From contig NC_080571.1 in NCBI RefSeq assembly GCF_030247185.1, forward strand, positions 162,288,352-162,352,351: a DNA stretch of 64,000 nucleotides. The letters are read 5' to 3'. The notes beneath the pieces are model-generated. The model was not told where the DNA came from, searched no databases, and worked only from the letters and a program-made list of their open reading frames with translations. The DNA comes from Malaya genurostris. Taxonomy: Eukaryota > Arthropoda > Insecta > Diptera > Culicidae. How positions within the stretch are numbered: the first letter of the stretch is position 1; each line of letters opens with the position of its first letter. Below are positions 1 to 10,612 of this stretch, one piece after another. The translations under genes and the position numbers were made by a program.

Positions 1-861
1 GTAGCAAAACGGGTTCGATTATTTATTGAGTTGGAGGATGAGAAGTAGGCGCAATTATGTATATAGTTTAGGCAATATCAAAGATAAACTCAAGATAGAG
101 TAGTCTGCGATTTCTTAGGTATCATTTGAATAGGACCCCTCGATGAGCTCGGTTCACTGTCAATTTGAGTATTTTGAAGCAAAACAACAAGTGTCTGATC
201 ACTAGATGCGTCGTAACTATGACAATGATTGTTTATGTTTGGAAAAATATCAAGTTACAGTATGAACGATATTGAGAAATTTCGCTTTATATCAGTGATT
301 CTTAGAATAAGAAAGTGAAAACTACTTAGAACCATTGGCTAGAATTTATTTAGTTTGTTATAGCCTCATCCCATGAAGCATCAGTTGTGGCAAGAAATCA
401 TTATATGCTGAATGTAAACATATGTGTGCTTCCTTTCTAACTTGTATTGTTTCCATGGCATTTTGTCGGAACTAGTCGACGCTTGTTAACGGAGGGTCAA
501 TAAAATTACATTATTACTGAACCAACTGGTTCATGATTACTGACCCAACATTTTTCAATGAAACGTATGGAACATTGTAATCTTCAGTTTATCTTTGGCA
601 ATATGTATTAAATCTGTATCCTGCATGAAATTCGCATGGACGTATACAAATCAATACATTACAGGTAATTCTGTATGAATGGCAACTCTGTTGGTAAATG
701 AAAAAAATAAAGACAGTCTAGATGACAGACATCATGTTTTTGATAGGGTAACGTTGCGCCATCATGACACATGTGAGTACTGTCCCAAATAATGGAATAT
801 TCGAAATGACCGTTAAAATGATTGAAGAATCAAATTTGAGTGTCCTGTCTGTTAGTCTGTG
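1..861 (-). mobile_element. 7-bp-TSD TIR element, copy A (truncated by window edge)
   Basis: This stretch is the reverse complement of the element at 60651-61513, and a shorter copy lies at 42275-43403. Its terminus at 861 is the TIR that reads CACAGACTAACAGACAGGAC from the outside in. It is inserted into a copia integrase gene; the 7 bases at 862-868 (GTGTAAT) take the place of the duplicated target. No coding capacity is visible, so it is probably non-autonomous. The superfamily is not recognised: 7-bp duplications do not fit hAT (8), Harbinger (3) or mariner (TA). Confidence 0.8.
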
Positions 862-1880
862 GTGTAATCGTTAGTGGTCTGATGTCGAATTCCGTGTTGT
901 TTCAAATAGCATTCAAATCCTCGGTTTACATACTCTTTCCCGTTGTCGGTTCGAATTACCTTGAGTTTCGAACCCGATTGACGCTCCGCCATCGCATGAA
1001 ATTCTTTGAACGCATCCAGAACATCTCTCTCGGATTTCGACTTGAGGAAGTACACCCACATACGACGAGATCTATCATCTACGAAGACAATGTAGTATCT
1101 ATTACCTCCAAGTGACTTTAGCTCCATCGGGTCGCAAATATCGGAGTGAACTATCTCGAGCATTTCGGTAGCACGAGATCCTTGTTTACTGAAAGGATGT
1201 CGACATTGCTTCCCCATTGGACAAACTCTGCAGTTTTCCTTGCTGCCGCCGTTGATTTTCACGCCATCAACCAAGCCATTGGCTAGTTGCCGAGTGCTTT
1301 TGATATCCAAGTGGCCCAATCTCTTATGCCAAACCTCCAAGCTTGCCGCAGACAAACAAGCTAACGCGCTTTTTGTATCCTGCCGATCCTGATCCAGTTT
1401 AAAGAGATTGTTTTCATGGATTCCGGTCGCTATTACGTCGCCATCCTTATCAACCACTCTACATCCATGGTTGGTGAAAATAACAGTATGTCCTTTCTTC
1501 ACAATTTGACTCACAGACAGTAGGTTTACACTGAGCTCTGGTAACAGCTGAGTCTTCTCTACCGGTATGACTTCGCGACAACGTGGTTTCAGAACTGACG
1601 AGCCAGTTGCCAACACTTTCATATTACCTCCGTTTGCAGCTACAACTGTTCCAGAGAATTGCTTCATATTCTTCAAGAGATTCTGATTCCGGGTCATATG
1701 CATGCTTGCACCCGAATCAAAAAACCAGTCATCATCTTGAGGGGAATTGAATGTTGAAAGAACTGCACGTAACGCATTACTTTTTTGTTGCAGCATTTTG
1801 CATTCTTTCGCTATGTGCCCGAACTTCTGACATTTTCGACACTTCGGTCCTTTTGAAGAATCAGATTTCTTGGTTCGCAT
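862..1880 (-). pseudogene. copia protease-integrase remnant
   Basis: This is a Ty1/copia pol fragment. A CCHC zinc knuckle (C14, C17, H22, C27 of the open frame) and an aspartic protease motif FDSGAS (D55) come first. The GAG-pre-integrase zinc domain follows (WHKRLGHLD ... CRVCPMGKQ), then the integrase core with the first Asp (VHSDIC) and second Asp (IRTDNGKEY). The frame stops inside the DNA element that ends at 861, so the third catalytic residue (Glu), reverse transcriptase and RNase H are absent. The start at 1880 is only the first Met of the open frame. The gag piece overlaps it in another frame, so at least one frameshift separates them. Confidence 0.85.
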
Positions 1881-2458
1881 TCCACTGTGGTTTTAATGGC
1901 ATCTCCAGTAATAGGTATGCCAGAATTTTCAAGTGCCATGATCATCGCACGATACTCATCAGGAAGTCCAGCTAGCAGTAGTGTACCGACCCATTCCGCA
2001 GAAATAGCAAACCCAATTCCGTCCAGCTGGTGCGCTGTCGTCACGATTTGATTAACGTAGTCAGTCATTGATTCACACGATGATAGCTCTGTCTTGATCA
2101 GCTTGTGCAAAAGACCGATTCGCCTGGTTAGGCCCGTGTCCTCGAAAGCTTTCTCCAATTTTGACCAAACTTCCTGAGCAGTTTGTGCTTCCCTGACGTG
2201 GACGTAGTTAACCGGGTCAAGAAGCAGAATGATCAACGCACGCGCCTTGCGGTTTTTTCCAGCATCGATAGCTTCATAGGTACCGTCCGCCTACAATTTC
2301 GGTTTCACTGCATCTCAGAGTTCTTCGAGCTCCAGATAAGTCTGCACCGCAAACTTCCAAGTGGCCCAATTCTCACGACCGATGAGACGTTCAATTCCGG
2401 AAAGACTTGAAATATATTGACTACCAGCTGCGCTTGAACCACTGCCGCTTGAAGTCAT
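1811..2458 (-). pseudogene. copia gag remnant
   Basis: This is a copia-type capsid (UBN2 family) reading frame. The likely start ATG is at 2458 and begins MTSSGSGSSAAGSQ, followed by the diagnostic 'RLIGRENWATWKFAVQTYL' motif. In-frame stop codons interrupt it near 2320 and 2290. An open stretch of 141 codons then runs from 2236 to 1811 with the GLPDEYR motif typical of this family. The frame runs into the protease-integrase remnant, as in a normal copia gag-pol order. It is not functional because of the stops. Confidence 0.8.
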
Positions 2459-2502
2459 TTTGCTTCAATAAATTCTAGAATGTTCAATCTAAGAAAAACG
2501 TA

Positions 2503-2516
2503 TAGGCCCACAACCT
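2503..2516 (-). other. copia primer-binding site (initiator-Met type)
   Basis: On the minus strand the sequence GGTTGTGGGCC lies about 50 bases upstream of the gag ATG. It resembles the GGTTATGGGCCC primer-binding site of Drosophila copia, which pairs with an internal fragment of initiator tRNA-Met. It marks the end of the 5' LTR, which should occupy the sequence right of 2517. The outer LTR end was not identified. Confidence 0.55.
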
Positions 2517-2690
2517 ATTGAGAGTGCGAAAAGAATCTGAACTGTTCTGATTGACGTTCAGAAGTATAATAATTTTATTTAATGAGATTTATTATCTATG
2601 CCTACCATGATAAGTGTTAAGTCACAGGTTACTGTTCTTCAACATATACATTTTAATAAACTTGTTTTCTGATTTTCTTTACTTGGCATC
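2517..2690 (-). repeat. probable copia 5' LTR remnant
   Basis: This is AT-rich sequence between the primer-binding site and the next repeat. By position it should be the copia 5' LTR. There is no second LTR in the window to compare with, so its limits are inferred only. Confidence 0.35.
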
Positions 2691-2817
2691 ATTGCTCACG
2701 TACCCTGCAAAAGTTTTTTCTTTTCACAATGTGCGGGTAGCAACATCAAAATCAGCCAATCAGAAACTGGTCCATTTTGGAACAAAAACAGACCCCCAGT
2801 TGTCAGGTCTTGTCTTA
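2690..2817 (-). repeat. fragment of the 40.3-kb hAT-like repeat
   Basis: The sequence from about 2690 to 2817 is the reverse complement of 40320-40470, with scattered differences. Its end matches the motif AGACAAGACCTGACAACTGG seen at 40318. That motif resembles the terminus of the hAT-like element at 43707-44453. Confidence 0.6.
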
Positions 2818-2819
2818 TA

Positions 2820-3858
2820 TTATGTTCACACTATGAGTTAAAACGTGTTTTAACTCCGATATCATGTTTTAAGCGAAATAACATGTTTTACTTTTACGTT
2901 ATTTCATATTCATAAACGTCACATTAAAACATGTTTTCCCGAAATAACATGATATAATCGTGAGTAAAGCACAACCCTGCTAGCATTTTCCTTCACTTTT
3001 CGACTATGTCAATTGACAAGCTGTCCAACAACAGCAGTTTTCCATCGAAGTAGCCATGTGATCATAATAAAACAAAACTGGAAACTGGTACAACCATTTT
3101 TGTTTTTTTTTTGTATTAAGAGATGACTTTTTTGGTCATTTGTTGCTCAAACATATTTATTTCTCTCAAATGGCCAACGTTTTGAAGCAATAAACCTTCG
3201 AAACGTTGCTAATTAGCGTGAAAAGGTAGCATCATCCATAGCTAGGAGAAGTACCTGGCTTGTTTCTTATTTTTAGTACGATTAAAGAGTTCGGTTCTGT
3301 AAATAAAAATCATGTTACTGAATTAAATGTTCGACACATATTATTTATTACTTTATAATGTGTGTCTAGGGATTGATCGTTGTTTTAAAAATAAGGCTTC
3401 AAGTTTCGACGTTCATAAATTCTTAGTATCAATAGAATTATGCTGACCATTGAGAACTAGTAGTGAAAGCTTCCATAGTTTAGTTTGCCCATTACAATGC
3501 GATACTGATAGAAAAACATTCATTTTTACCTACTGATGTCTAAGTCTGTCAAAGGTAATATCCTCCATAGCTAGAAAAAGAAACGGTCTATATCTCATTT
3601 TTCGAATGTTGCCAATGTACATTATCTTTTTCGCATCAGATCACGGATCGAATAGCAGGAAAGTTGGAGCACTGAATCGTTTATTAAAAAGCACAACATT
3701 ATTTCTGTGACATAGACATGTTTGCACTTTGTTTCTAATCAATTTCAATAACAAACAGTATGTCATGTGTATAACACGTAATCCGAGTGTGAACAGTTCG
3801 GTTTTAACTTTATATTACTTTCGTTAAAACGTGTTATTTTCTGATAGTGTGAACATAG
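2820..3858. mobile_element. TA-MITE with 'CTATGTTCACACTATGAG' ends, copy 1
   Basis: A terminal inverted repeat of about 35 bp (CTATGTTCACACTATGAGTT, here starting T) is flanked by TA on both sides. The element is 1039 bp with no coding frame. Sub-terminal motifs of the type ATAACATGTTTTA recur near both ends. A second copy lies head to tail only 7 bp away. Confidence 0.75.
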
Positions 3859-3865
3859 TATTATA

Positions 3866-4501
3866 CTATGTTCACACTATGAGTTAAAACATGTTATAAC
3901 TCCGATATCATGTTTTGAGCGAAATAACATGTTTTACTTTTGCGTTATTTCATATTCATAAACGTCACATTAAAACATGTTTTCCCGAAATAACATGATA
4001 TAATTGTCAGTAAAGCACAACCCTGCTAGCATTTTTCTTCACTTTTCGACTATGTCAATTGACAAGCTGTTCAACAACAGCAGTTTTTCATCAAAGTAGC
4101 CATGTAGTCATAATAAAACAAAACTGAAAACTGGTACCAACGTTGCCAGGTATACAGATTTCTCGGTATTTATACAGATTTTTGACCTCTATATCACAAT
4201 ACAGGTATGTTCTCCCAAAATACCGATAATTCACGGATCACACAGATAAGTACCGATTATGATTTTTAGCTTGAGTAGACATGAGAAAAGGTTGTCGTGG
4301 GACCTTTTTTTCGCTCACCTTTTCGACTACTTATGTAGAAGAGATATTGATGCAGACAGATTTTTGCGCCGACTACATATTTTAGGAAAAATGACATGGC
4401 AACGCAGATAGGTACAACCATTTTTCTTAGTGTGAACAGTGCGGTTTTAACTTTATATTACTCTCGTTAAAACATGTTATTTTCGGCCAGTATGAACATA
4501 G
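3866..4501. mobile_element. TA-MITE with 'CTATGTTCACACTATGAG' ends, copy 2
   Basis: Same family as the copy at 2820-3858, flanked by TA. The middle differs because it was internally deleted and received the small hAT-like insertion at 4138-4407. A third copy, split by the Harbinger insertion, is at 7190-7317 plus 13274-13351. Confidence 0.75.
4138..4407. mobile_element. small hAT-like element
   Basis: Ends CAACGTTGCCAGG and GGCAACGCAG interrupt the MITE sequence that is continuous in copy 1. The flanking octamers ACTGGTAC and ATAGGTAC agree at 6 of 8 positions and would be a decayed 8-bp duplication. The interior repeats CAGATTT and CGATTT motifs, like the element at 54188-55716. Confidence 0.55.
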
Positions 4502-5493
4502 TATTAGAGATGAATATTCGAACGATTCCCAAAACCAACAATTTTTTGTTATTATAAAAAACTGTATAATGAAGATATGAGTTGTACTTGTATAGGAAAT
4601 AGTAATTGCATAATTTCATATGGTAAATGAAATGACTCGAGATCAGGATGATAATGAAACGTAAAAATATTATATAAGAAAGATTCATAATTGTGATTGT
4701 CATCAGGGTATACTGCTGTAAAGTTAGCTTCAAACAGATTTATATTGCATTTGAACTACGTAATGCGGTTATTATATTTCGTTCAAGGAGCTCCTTGTAT
4801 TGAAAATTTCTTCCGAAAAAGTCGTTCAAAAGTCAATAAATTCAGAAGAATAATCGATTTTATTTTTTCGTTTGATTGTATAAAATTCTTGTAAATTTAG
4901 TCTATGTGTAGTGTGTAAGCAATTTGCTCAAGAAAGTTTTAGTTTTAGTAGAAATTCCAATTAGCTTACAAGTAGACTCATCTAATTTTATCATGGAAAA
5001 GTTTTCTTCTATAAAATGCATTTCGTAAATATGATTATCATTAGAGCATACGACAATTCTTTTGAATATAAAATAAACGCCGTATTCTTCGGTCACTAAA
5101 TATTTCCCCAAATATAGTGTGTTCACTGTCTTCGATGGAGAAATTACAATCGTTATACAGTTTGGCTTTTAGGTTTTGTGTTTATAAAATGCGTGGCCGC
5201 CGGTTTATATGCAAAAGCATTATGCTTAAAACTAGCCAACGATTCAAAATTTCTGTTCAGGTTATATTTATTATCTATGGATTCATCCAAATGAAAATAT
5301 TTGACGACCATCTTGTGTCCTATGTTTTGCGATTTTTTTTATTTTTTTGGCAAAGCTCTTGAACTTTGGGTTGAAGGAAGTCCATGTCGCGAATCTGATA
5401 GGGCTCCAATGATTTGCTGCTAATATCGCTCTACCTCTAGGTTAGCTAATTTCACCAGCTCGAAACAATTTCTCGCGCCCACTCTGTCTGCAG

Positions 5494-6237
5494 CAGAGAT
5501 GCCAGATATTTTTAAAAAAATCTGTATAGCTTTATACAAAAAGTGTGTATTAATCTATATTCACTAATAAAATGACAACGTTGTAGAATGGTAGACTCAA
5601 TCAGTCGTTGCCGCGTTCACAATAATATTCAACGACGAATTTTTTTTATCCACAACAATTGAATTGTAATTCCATAAATCTCGGTTGATTTTGCAGATGG
5701 CCTTAAGAGCAAGTGGCAATTATCTTTGTTTACTCTTTCTTTCGATTATTGTGAGAAAGTGAAAAAAGAGAAACTGTCACTTGCTCTTATGGCCTTCTGA
5801 AAAATCAACCGAGTTATTTATCTAGTTTGAAATTGTTGATTTCATTATTTGACATAAAATTTCTACGCCCAATATGCAACGTTAAGATCATGCAGCTCTC
5901 AGTTTGACGGTAAAGTTTCATGATGCAATTACTTCCTTGTATATCAGTTCAAATTGTTTTCAAATTATAATATAAATGGATTTCACAACAGATTTTCATA
6001 TAAATTTGTGATTTCTCCATTGATTGACAGACTTTTATCTCGTCACTGGAATCAAATACTAAAAGATAGCTCAGACAGAAAAGTTTAATATTTTATTTCT
6101 TACTTATCGTGAAATCTGAATAAATCTGTATTAAATTGAGGAAATCTGTATAAAATCCGTACTCTGTATTAAATCTGTATGAGCATGTAAAAATCTGTAT
6201 AACACATACAGATTAATCTGTATAAATAGCATCTCTG
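5494..6237. mobile_element. hAT-type element (CAGAGATGCC ends), copy 1
   Basis: Ends CAGAGATGCCAGATA and TAGCATCTCTG are flanked by a perfect 8-bp duplication GTCTGCAG (5486-5493 and 6238-6245), as expected for hAT. Sub-terminal regions are dense in CAGATTTATACAGATT-like repeats. No transposase frame is present. A long hairpin occupies 5680-5813. The same octamer flanks the copies at 17122 and 47335, so the insertion predates amplification of the host repeat. Confidence 0.85.
5680..5813. repeat. 134-bp hairpin inside the hAT element
   Basis: Two arms of about 40 bp starting CTCGGTTGATTTT and ending AAAATCAACCGAG are inverted around a short AT-rich loop. Other copies are at 17311-17444 and 44524-44657. 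Two more are split by insertions, at 47760 and at 60540. Confidence 0.8.
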
Positions 6238-7094
6238 GTCTGCAGCTTTAGGGCATTTTCAGTAGTGTTCTAGTTCTAGATGCATAATTTATGTCAGTTA
6301 CAAAATTTTAATCTGGATTTTATAACAAGAAAAATTGGCAGCCCCAGCAGTGTTTCACTCGTGCTTCAAATATACAAAACATAGAACGACATCGTAGACC
6401 AGTTTTAAATTTGACAGAAGAACTGGTCGAATAAATAAAAATATAATGACTTGCTGGGGATACGTTTGTTCCAGTTTCTGCTCTATTCTAGATCTTCCAT
6501 ATAGAACTTCTAGTTGCTGAAATTGCTCTTTGAGTTGAGAATAATCTGCAGTTTAACCCGCTGGTGAGGAATTCTGGCAACCGTCAGAAGGCTGGCTACA
6601 TTCCGGCTACTGTCAAAGTTGTCCAAGCGAAATTGCGTCATTATGGTGAAATGTAGCAGAATGCGAAAATCGCGTTTATGATCAATTATTCAAAAACTAG
6701 ACCGATTTTCGAAAAACCAAAAACACTTAAGTTTTCGAAATCAAATTTATCATAACTAAGTATTCTTAGAATTTTGAAATTTTGCTTTGCCGAGACGTAA
6801 TTGGTTTGTATATACGGTTACTGTTCCGTTCTACGAGGATGATTTCAGAACTGAAAAGTAGTGTTTGTAGCAGAATTTCACAAAGAATCTGAAAATGCAA
6901 CTCAAAATTATAAAATATTAGCTAAAACAACCGGAATTGGAAAAAGTTTACATAAACTTTTCCGCATTTTTTCATTGCTTGCACGCTGCTGTTTCGTATT
7001 GAGGTGGTGTGAGAAATTCACGGTGGGCACGGTGGCATTATATCGTGAGCAAAAATTACACATAAAATAATGACGCGAATTTATGCAGCATCGG

Positions 7095-7189
7095 TGTTGT
7101 GACGGCCGAGAAGAAAGTGCTCACAACAGCTAAATTGGTTTTAATGCTCTTTATTTAACACATTTAATTAATTTCTTCCGCGCCTTGGG
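7095..7189 (-). repeat. truncated gypsy LTR stub
   Basis: The first 95 bases of the 228-bp LTR defined at 18726-18953 end abruptly at ...CGCGCCTTG, where MITE sequence begins. The left flank (GCAGCATCGG) is the same as at 18726, so this is a duplicated junction and not an independent insertion. Confidence 0.85.
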
Positions 7190-7317
7190 ATCTTTTTTTC
7201 GCTCACCTTTTCGACTACTTATGTAGAAGAGATATTGATGCAGACAAATTTTTGCGCCGACTACATATTTTAGGAAAAATGACCTGGCAACGCAGATAGG
7301 TACAACCATTTTTCTTA
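7190..7317. repeat. left piece of TA-MITE copy 3
   Basis: It matches 4303-4430 almost exactly, including the end of the small hAT-like element. It continues at 13274-13351 after the Harbinger insertion. Confidence 0.8.
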
Positions 7318-8704
7318 TGTCGTTTTCGCTTGAAGCCAAAACTAACCCAGTTTCAATCCTAAGTGCTGTCAAACTGTTTGTTTGAAGCCAGTTTCGCACC
7401 TAGTTTCATCGTCACTGAACTGAAAATCGGGTTAGGTTCGAAACTGAAAATTTTCTCGGTTTCAACCCATACATACAAGAAATTTGGATTGCTGTCGTAT
7501 CGGTTAAACGTCAAGATTGTTGAACCATTACTGAATCCATAGCAACACAACACGAAGTTTTTGTTTGCGAAAATTTCTGGAAAGCAAAGTATGGATCTGG
7601 TTAAAAATTACGATTTGTCGACGGATGTGGCAGGAAATATAATGGAGGAGGGTGATTTTGTTTTTTTGAAGCATTCAACAAGTTAGTAAATTAATGATTT
7701 ATTAATGAAATAACTTCAGTTGATACATTTCCAGCGGGTGAGTTGAGCAAACACCATTTCGGAACAGTCGCGGCTGCATATGGTCTGGCAAAAGTATACG
7801 ATGATAGAACTGGTAAGAACTATTTATAATTACCTGAAAGGTACTTATCCGTCAGCAAAGCGAACGATAATAATTTGCCTTATTTGCCTTGTTTGTGAAA
7901 CATGCATCAAAACGGTACAGAGAATTTACATTAGTCATACATTTTATTGCACCCGACTATCGGATAAGTACCCGTTGAAATATAGCAGTATTCATAACAC
8001 CAAAACGTGAAAACTAAACTAGGTTTGTTTCCAGACTCATCATTGGAGCATACAACCGATGTATCCAACGAGTTTAATTCTGGTGCAAGCTCGGCTGCAG
8101 TTTTCCCGATTCATCCAGCGTCTTCATTGAACGACGTGCGGAAAAACATTCGTATTTGGAGTAAAAATGAAACAAAGCTCATACTAGAGTTGTATGAGGA
8201 ACGTCTACCGAATATAGGGCCACTCAAAAAGTTTCGGAACAAACATTCTATGCGGGAGAATATTGCGCAAACTATGTCATCTACATTCAACCTCATTTTT
8301 ACGTTTGCTCAAGTTGAAAACCGTTATAAAACTGTTTTGAAACAAACCAAAAAGGCAAAACTGAGCAATACCATTTCGGGAAATGTATTATCTCAGACAG
8401 GGTATGAGCAAGAGATGGCAAAAATTGCTGCTATCGATGATTCCGTAGACCCTTTCTGGTTAACGCAAAATGAAATGCATCATGCTAACATTCCAAACGA
8501 ATGCCGAAAACATAAATTCGAGTCTTTCAAACGAATACCGAAAACAAAAGCTCCCAAGCAAACTTGGGTAGAAGTAATTAAAGAGCTTTGCGCAAAACGA
8601 GAATTACGGCGGGAGGAACGCGAAAAAGAGAAGAGAGATAGAGAAGATCAATGTCAGAAAAGACATGCAGAAAAAATGAAAATCTTGCGAGAATTGGTAA
8701 AAGC

Positions 8705-9685
8705 CAAGGGGCAAATCACTCTAAACTCTAGACAATCTAATACTAATAAACTCATGTCAATCCAAAATAATTCTCTCTAATCTCATTTAATCCCAATTAG
8801 TCTAGATAAGTTTGGGTAATTTAGAACTAATCCAACCTAGTTTTGCCTAATTTTCTTTGAAGTGTATCTGTCATTCGAGCTCCCACGCAGAGATGCCATT
8901 TGTACAGATTTATCTGTATTATACAGATTTTTACATGCGCATACAGATTTAATACAGAGTACAGATTTTATACAGATTTCTCAAATTAAATACAGATTTA
9001 TACAGATACCACAAAAAGTAAGAAAGAAATAATGAAACTTTTCCGTCTGAGCGTGTTTGGTTGCCCATATTAAAATGAAAATTTTTTCGTGCAGCTGTTT
9101 AATGATGAACATTTATATCATAATTTGAAACCAATTTGAACTGATGTTCAAGGAAGTCATGGCGTCATGAACCTTTATTGTCAGACTGAAAAGTTGTATG
9201 ACCTGACTTGACGTTGCGTATTGGGCGTTTGAATTCCATGTTTGAATTCCAAGTCATCATTTTCAAAGGAGAAAAGTATATGGATTTACAATTCAATTGT
9301 GGTTGATAACAAAAAAAATTAAATTTCGTCGTTGAATATTCTTGTCAGTGCGGCAAGGACTTACGATATAAAGGAATGCTCCTTGCATCTGCCATTCTAT
9401 AACAATAATCTAATGGAATAACATCCTTAAACATCATTTTATTTCCGAAATTTCCTTTCATTAGTGAATACAGATTTTTTATACAAAGCAATACTGATGA
9501 ATCTATGAAAATATCTGGCATCTCTGCTCCCGCGTTTACAGCTTTTTATGTCAAAATAATGCTTTTCCAGATCTCGGCTAAACTTCTATAATCCCATTCT
9601 AATCCAGCGAGATCCCTGCTAAACTTTTCTACTCCCGGTAAAACTTGTTTGAGTTCAGACAAAGTTTAGAGTGATTTGCCCCTTG
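8705..9685. mobile_element. hAT-type element (CAAGGGGCAAATC ends), copy 1
   Basis: The ends CAAGGGGCAAATCACTC and GAGTGATTTGCCCCTTG are perfectly inverted. They are flanked by the exact 8-bp duplication GTAAAAGC (8697-8704, 9686-9693). It sits in the last exon of the Myb-like gene. No transposase is present. A second hAT lies inside it. The sister copy is at 14930-16495. Confidence 0.92.
8888..9526. mobile_element. hAT-type element (CAGAGATGCC ends), copy 2
   Basis: It is flanked by CTCCCACG / CTCCCGCG (8 bp, one mismatch) and has CAGAGATGCC ends. It shares its insertion point with 15113-16336, so the CAAGGGG element carried it before spreading. Sub-terminal CAGATTTATACAGATT repeats are dense. 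It is non-coding. Confidence 0.88.
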
Positions 9686-9866
9686 GTAAAAGCTGTTCAG
9701 AACAACTCTAACGTATGATGAGTGTTTCTTAATATTTGAACGACGTGAATGAATTTAAAGCTTTGTTGAAAACGAATCATGATTATTATATAGAGTATAA
9801 AAAAAACAATGCATCCTAATAAAATAGAAAGAATATGCTCTAGAATCACGATTTATTAATATAAAT

Positions 9867-10520
9867 TCATGTTATTATGTTCACAATTTCGCTTCTCTTC
9901 GCCTCTCCCAACAACTTCAACGCAGTTGATCTTTGGGAGTTTTCGTCATCGTATTGGCGTACTCCTGGGAGGTTCTCATTCATATCTATGGCTATCCGTT
10001 CCGGTAATGAATCGTCCATATCGATGCATATATTATGCAGTACACAGCATGCCAGCACAAACTTGCTTGCTCGTTCAGTATCAAAAAAGTCATGTCTGAT
10101 CAGCTGTCTAAATCGTTGCTTAAGCAAACCAAATGCATTCTCTATTTTGACTCGTGTTTGGCTATGCTTGATATTTTATCTCCTACGCGTTGGAGACAAG
10201 GTTCCGTAATCTTTGTAGGGTGTGAGCAGATATTCTCGTAAAGGATATGCTGCGTCCCCCAGAAGATGAAACTTGCCTTCACACAGTACTGGTAATTCTT
10301 TACTAATGGGTGATATAGAGAATATTCTGGCATCGTGAACTTTGCTTGGTGCTCCTATGCAAACATCCATGAAGCGTTTGTTTGAATCGCAAATGCCTTG
10401 AAGCGTTATAGATAATAAATCATGGCGGTTTACGTATGTAGTCCTAATCTTGTTTGCTGGTTGTCGAATGTAGATGTAACATCCATCAATACAACCCAAC
10501 ACGTTTATAAATCCAGATAT
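9867..10520 (-). pseudogene. Harbinger DDE transposase, main exon
   Basis: This is the catalytic exon of a PIF/Harbinger transposase (DDE_Tnp_4). It follows a good acceptor (TTTCCAG at about 10521) and begins ISGFINVLGCIDGCYIYIR with the first Asp. It continues through GDAAYPLREYLLTPY (second Asp) and, after a TAA at 10176-10178, resumes in the same frame at NIKHSQTRVKIENAFGLLKQ with the catalytic Glu. The C-terminal ACCVLHNICIDMDD motif is typical. The single nonsense codon inactivates an otherwise complete exon. The upstream exon is at 11876-12066. Confidence 0.85.
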
Positions 10521-10612
10521 CTGGAAAGAAATGTTTAGTTTTATTAAACGGAAGATTATTTATAGATCAAACGAAGTTATGGAGACTGCATTTCGTTGAT
10601 TGTAGGTCAAAT

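Larger units (their letters stand above)
4504..7094 (-). pseudogene. 3' part of tnp2/DUF4218-type transposon, copy 1
   Basis: The minus-strand frames 5126-4902 and about 5470-5130 match the C-terminal third of the transposase-like gene seen best at 44985-46835. Motifs include HLDESIDNKYNLNRNFESLA and LGKYLVTDEYGVYFIFKRIV. The two frames are out of register, and the reading breaks at a TAA after NTKPKSQTV. The catalytic part is missing. The copy is split by the hAT element 5494-6237 and ends at a gypsy LTR stub. The remaining sequence (6246-7094) is non-coding. It is closely repeated at 14550-18725. Confidence 0.65.
7591..9718 (+). pseudogene. Harbinger Myb/SANT-like accessory protein, interrupted
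   Basis: In PIF/Harbinger elements this protein binds the transposon ends and brings the transposase into the nucleus. I model three exons, 7591-7681, 7735-7812 and 8035-8704, with GT/AG junctions that keep phase. The start MDLVKNYDL follows shortly inside the element. The Myb/SANT-like domain is in exon 3 (RIWSKNETKLILELYEERLP ... VENRYKTVLKQ). A basic, charged coiled-coil-like tail follows (RREEREKEKRDREDQ). The hAT insertion at 8705 replaces the last codons. The original tail AVQNNSNV and stop resume at 9694-9718. Apart from that insertion the frame is open. Confidence 0.8.

Noticed and set aside
840..1115. 91-codon plus frame across the end of the TIR element
   Set aside because: Antisense to copia integrase; it spans an element junction by chance.
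4467..4733. 88-codon hydrophobic frame (and its copies at 14525 and 63023)
   Set aside because: AT-rich non-coding 3' part of the tnp2-type repeat. The frame looks membrane-like only because of T-rich codons, and it is not conserved in length between copies.
6861..7070. 69-codon frame MFVAEFHKESENATQNYK, repeated at 18492
   Set aside because: Lies in non-coding sequence of the duplicated segment. Near identity between copies is due to the duplication, and no motif or splice context supports it.
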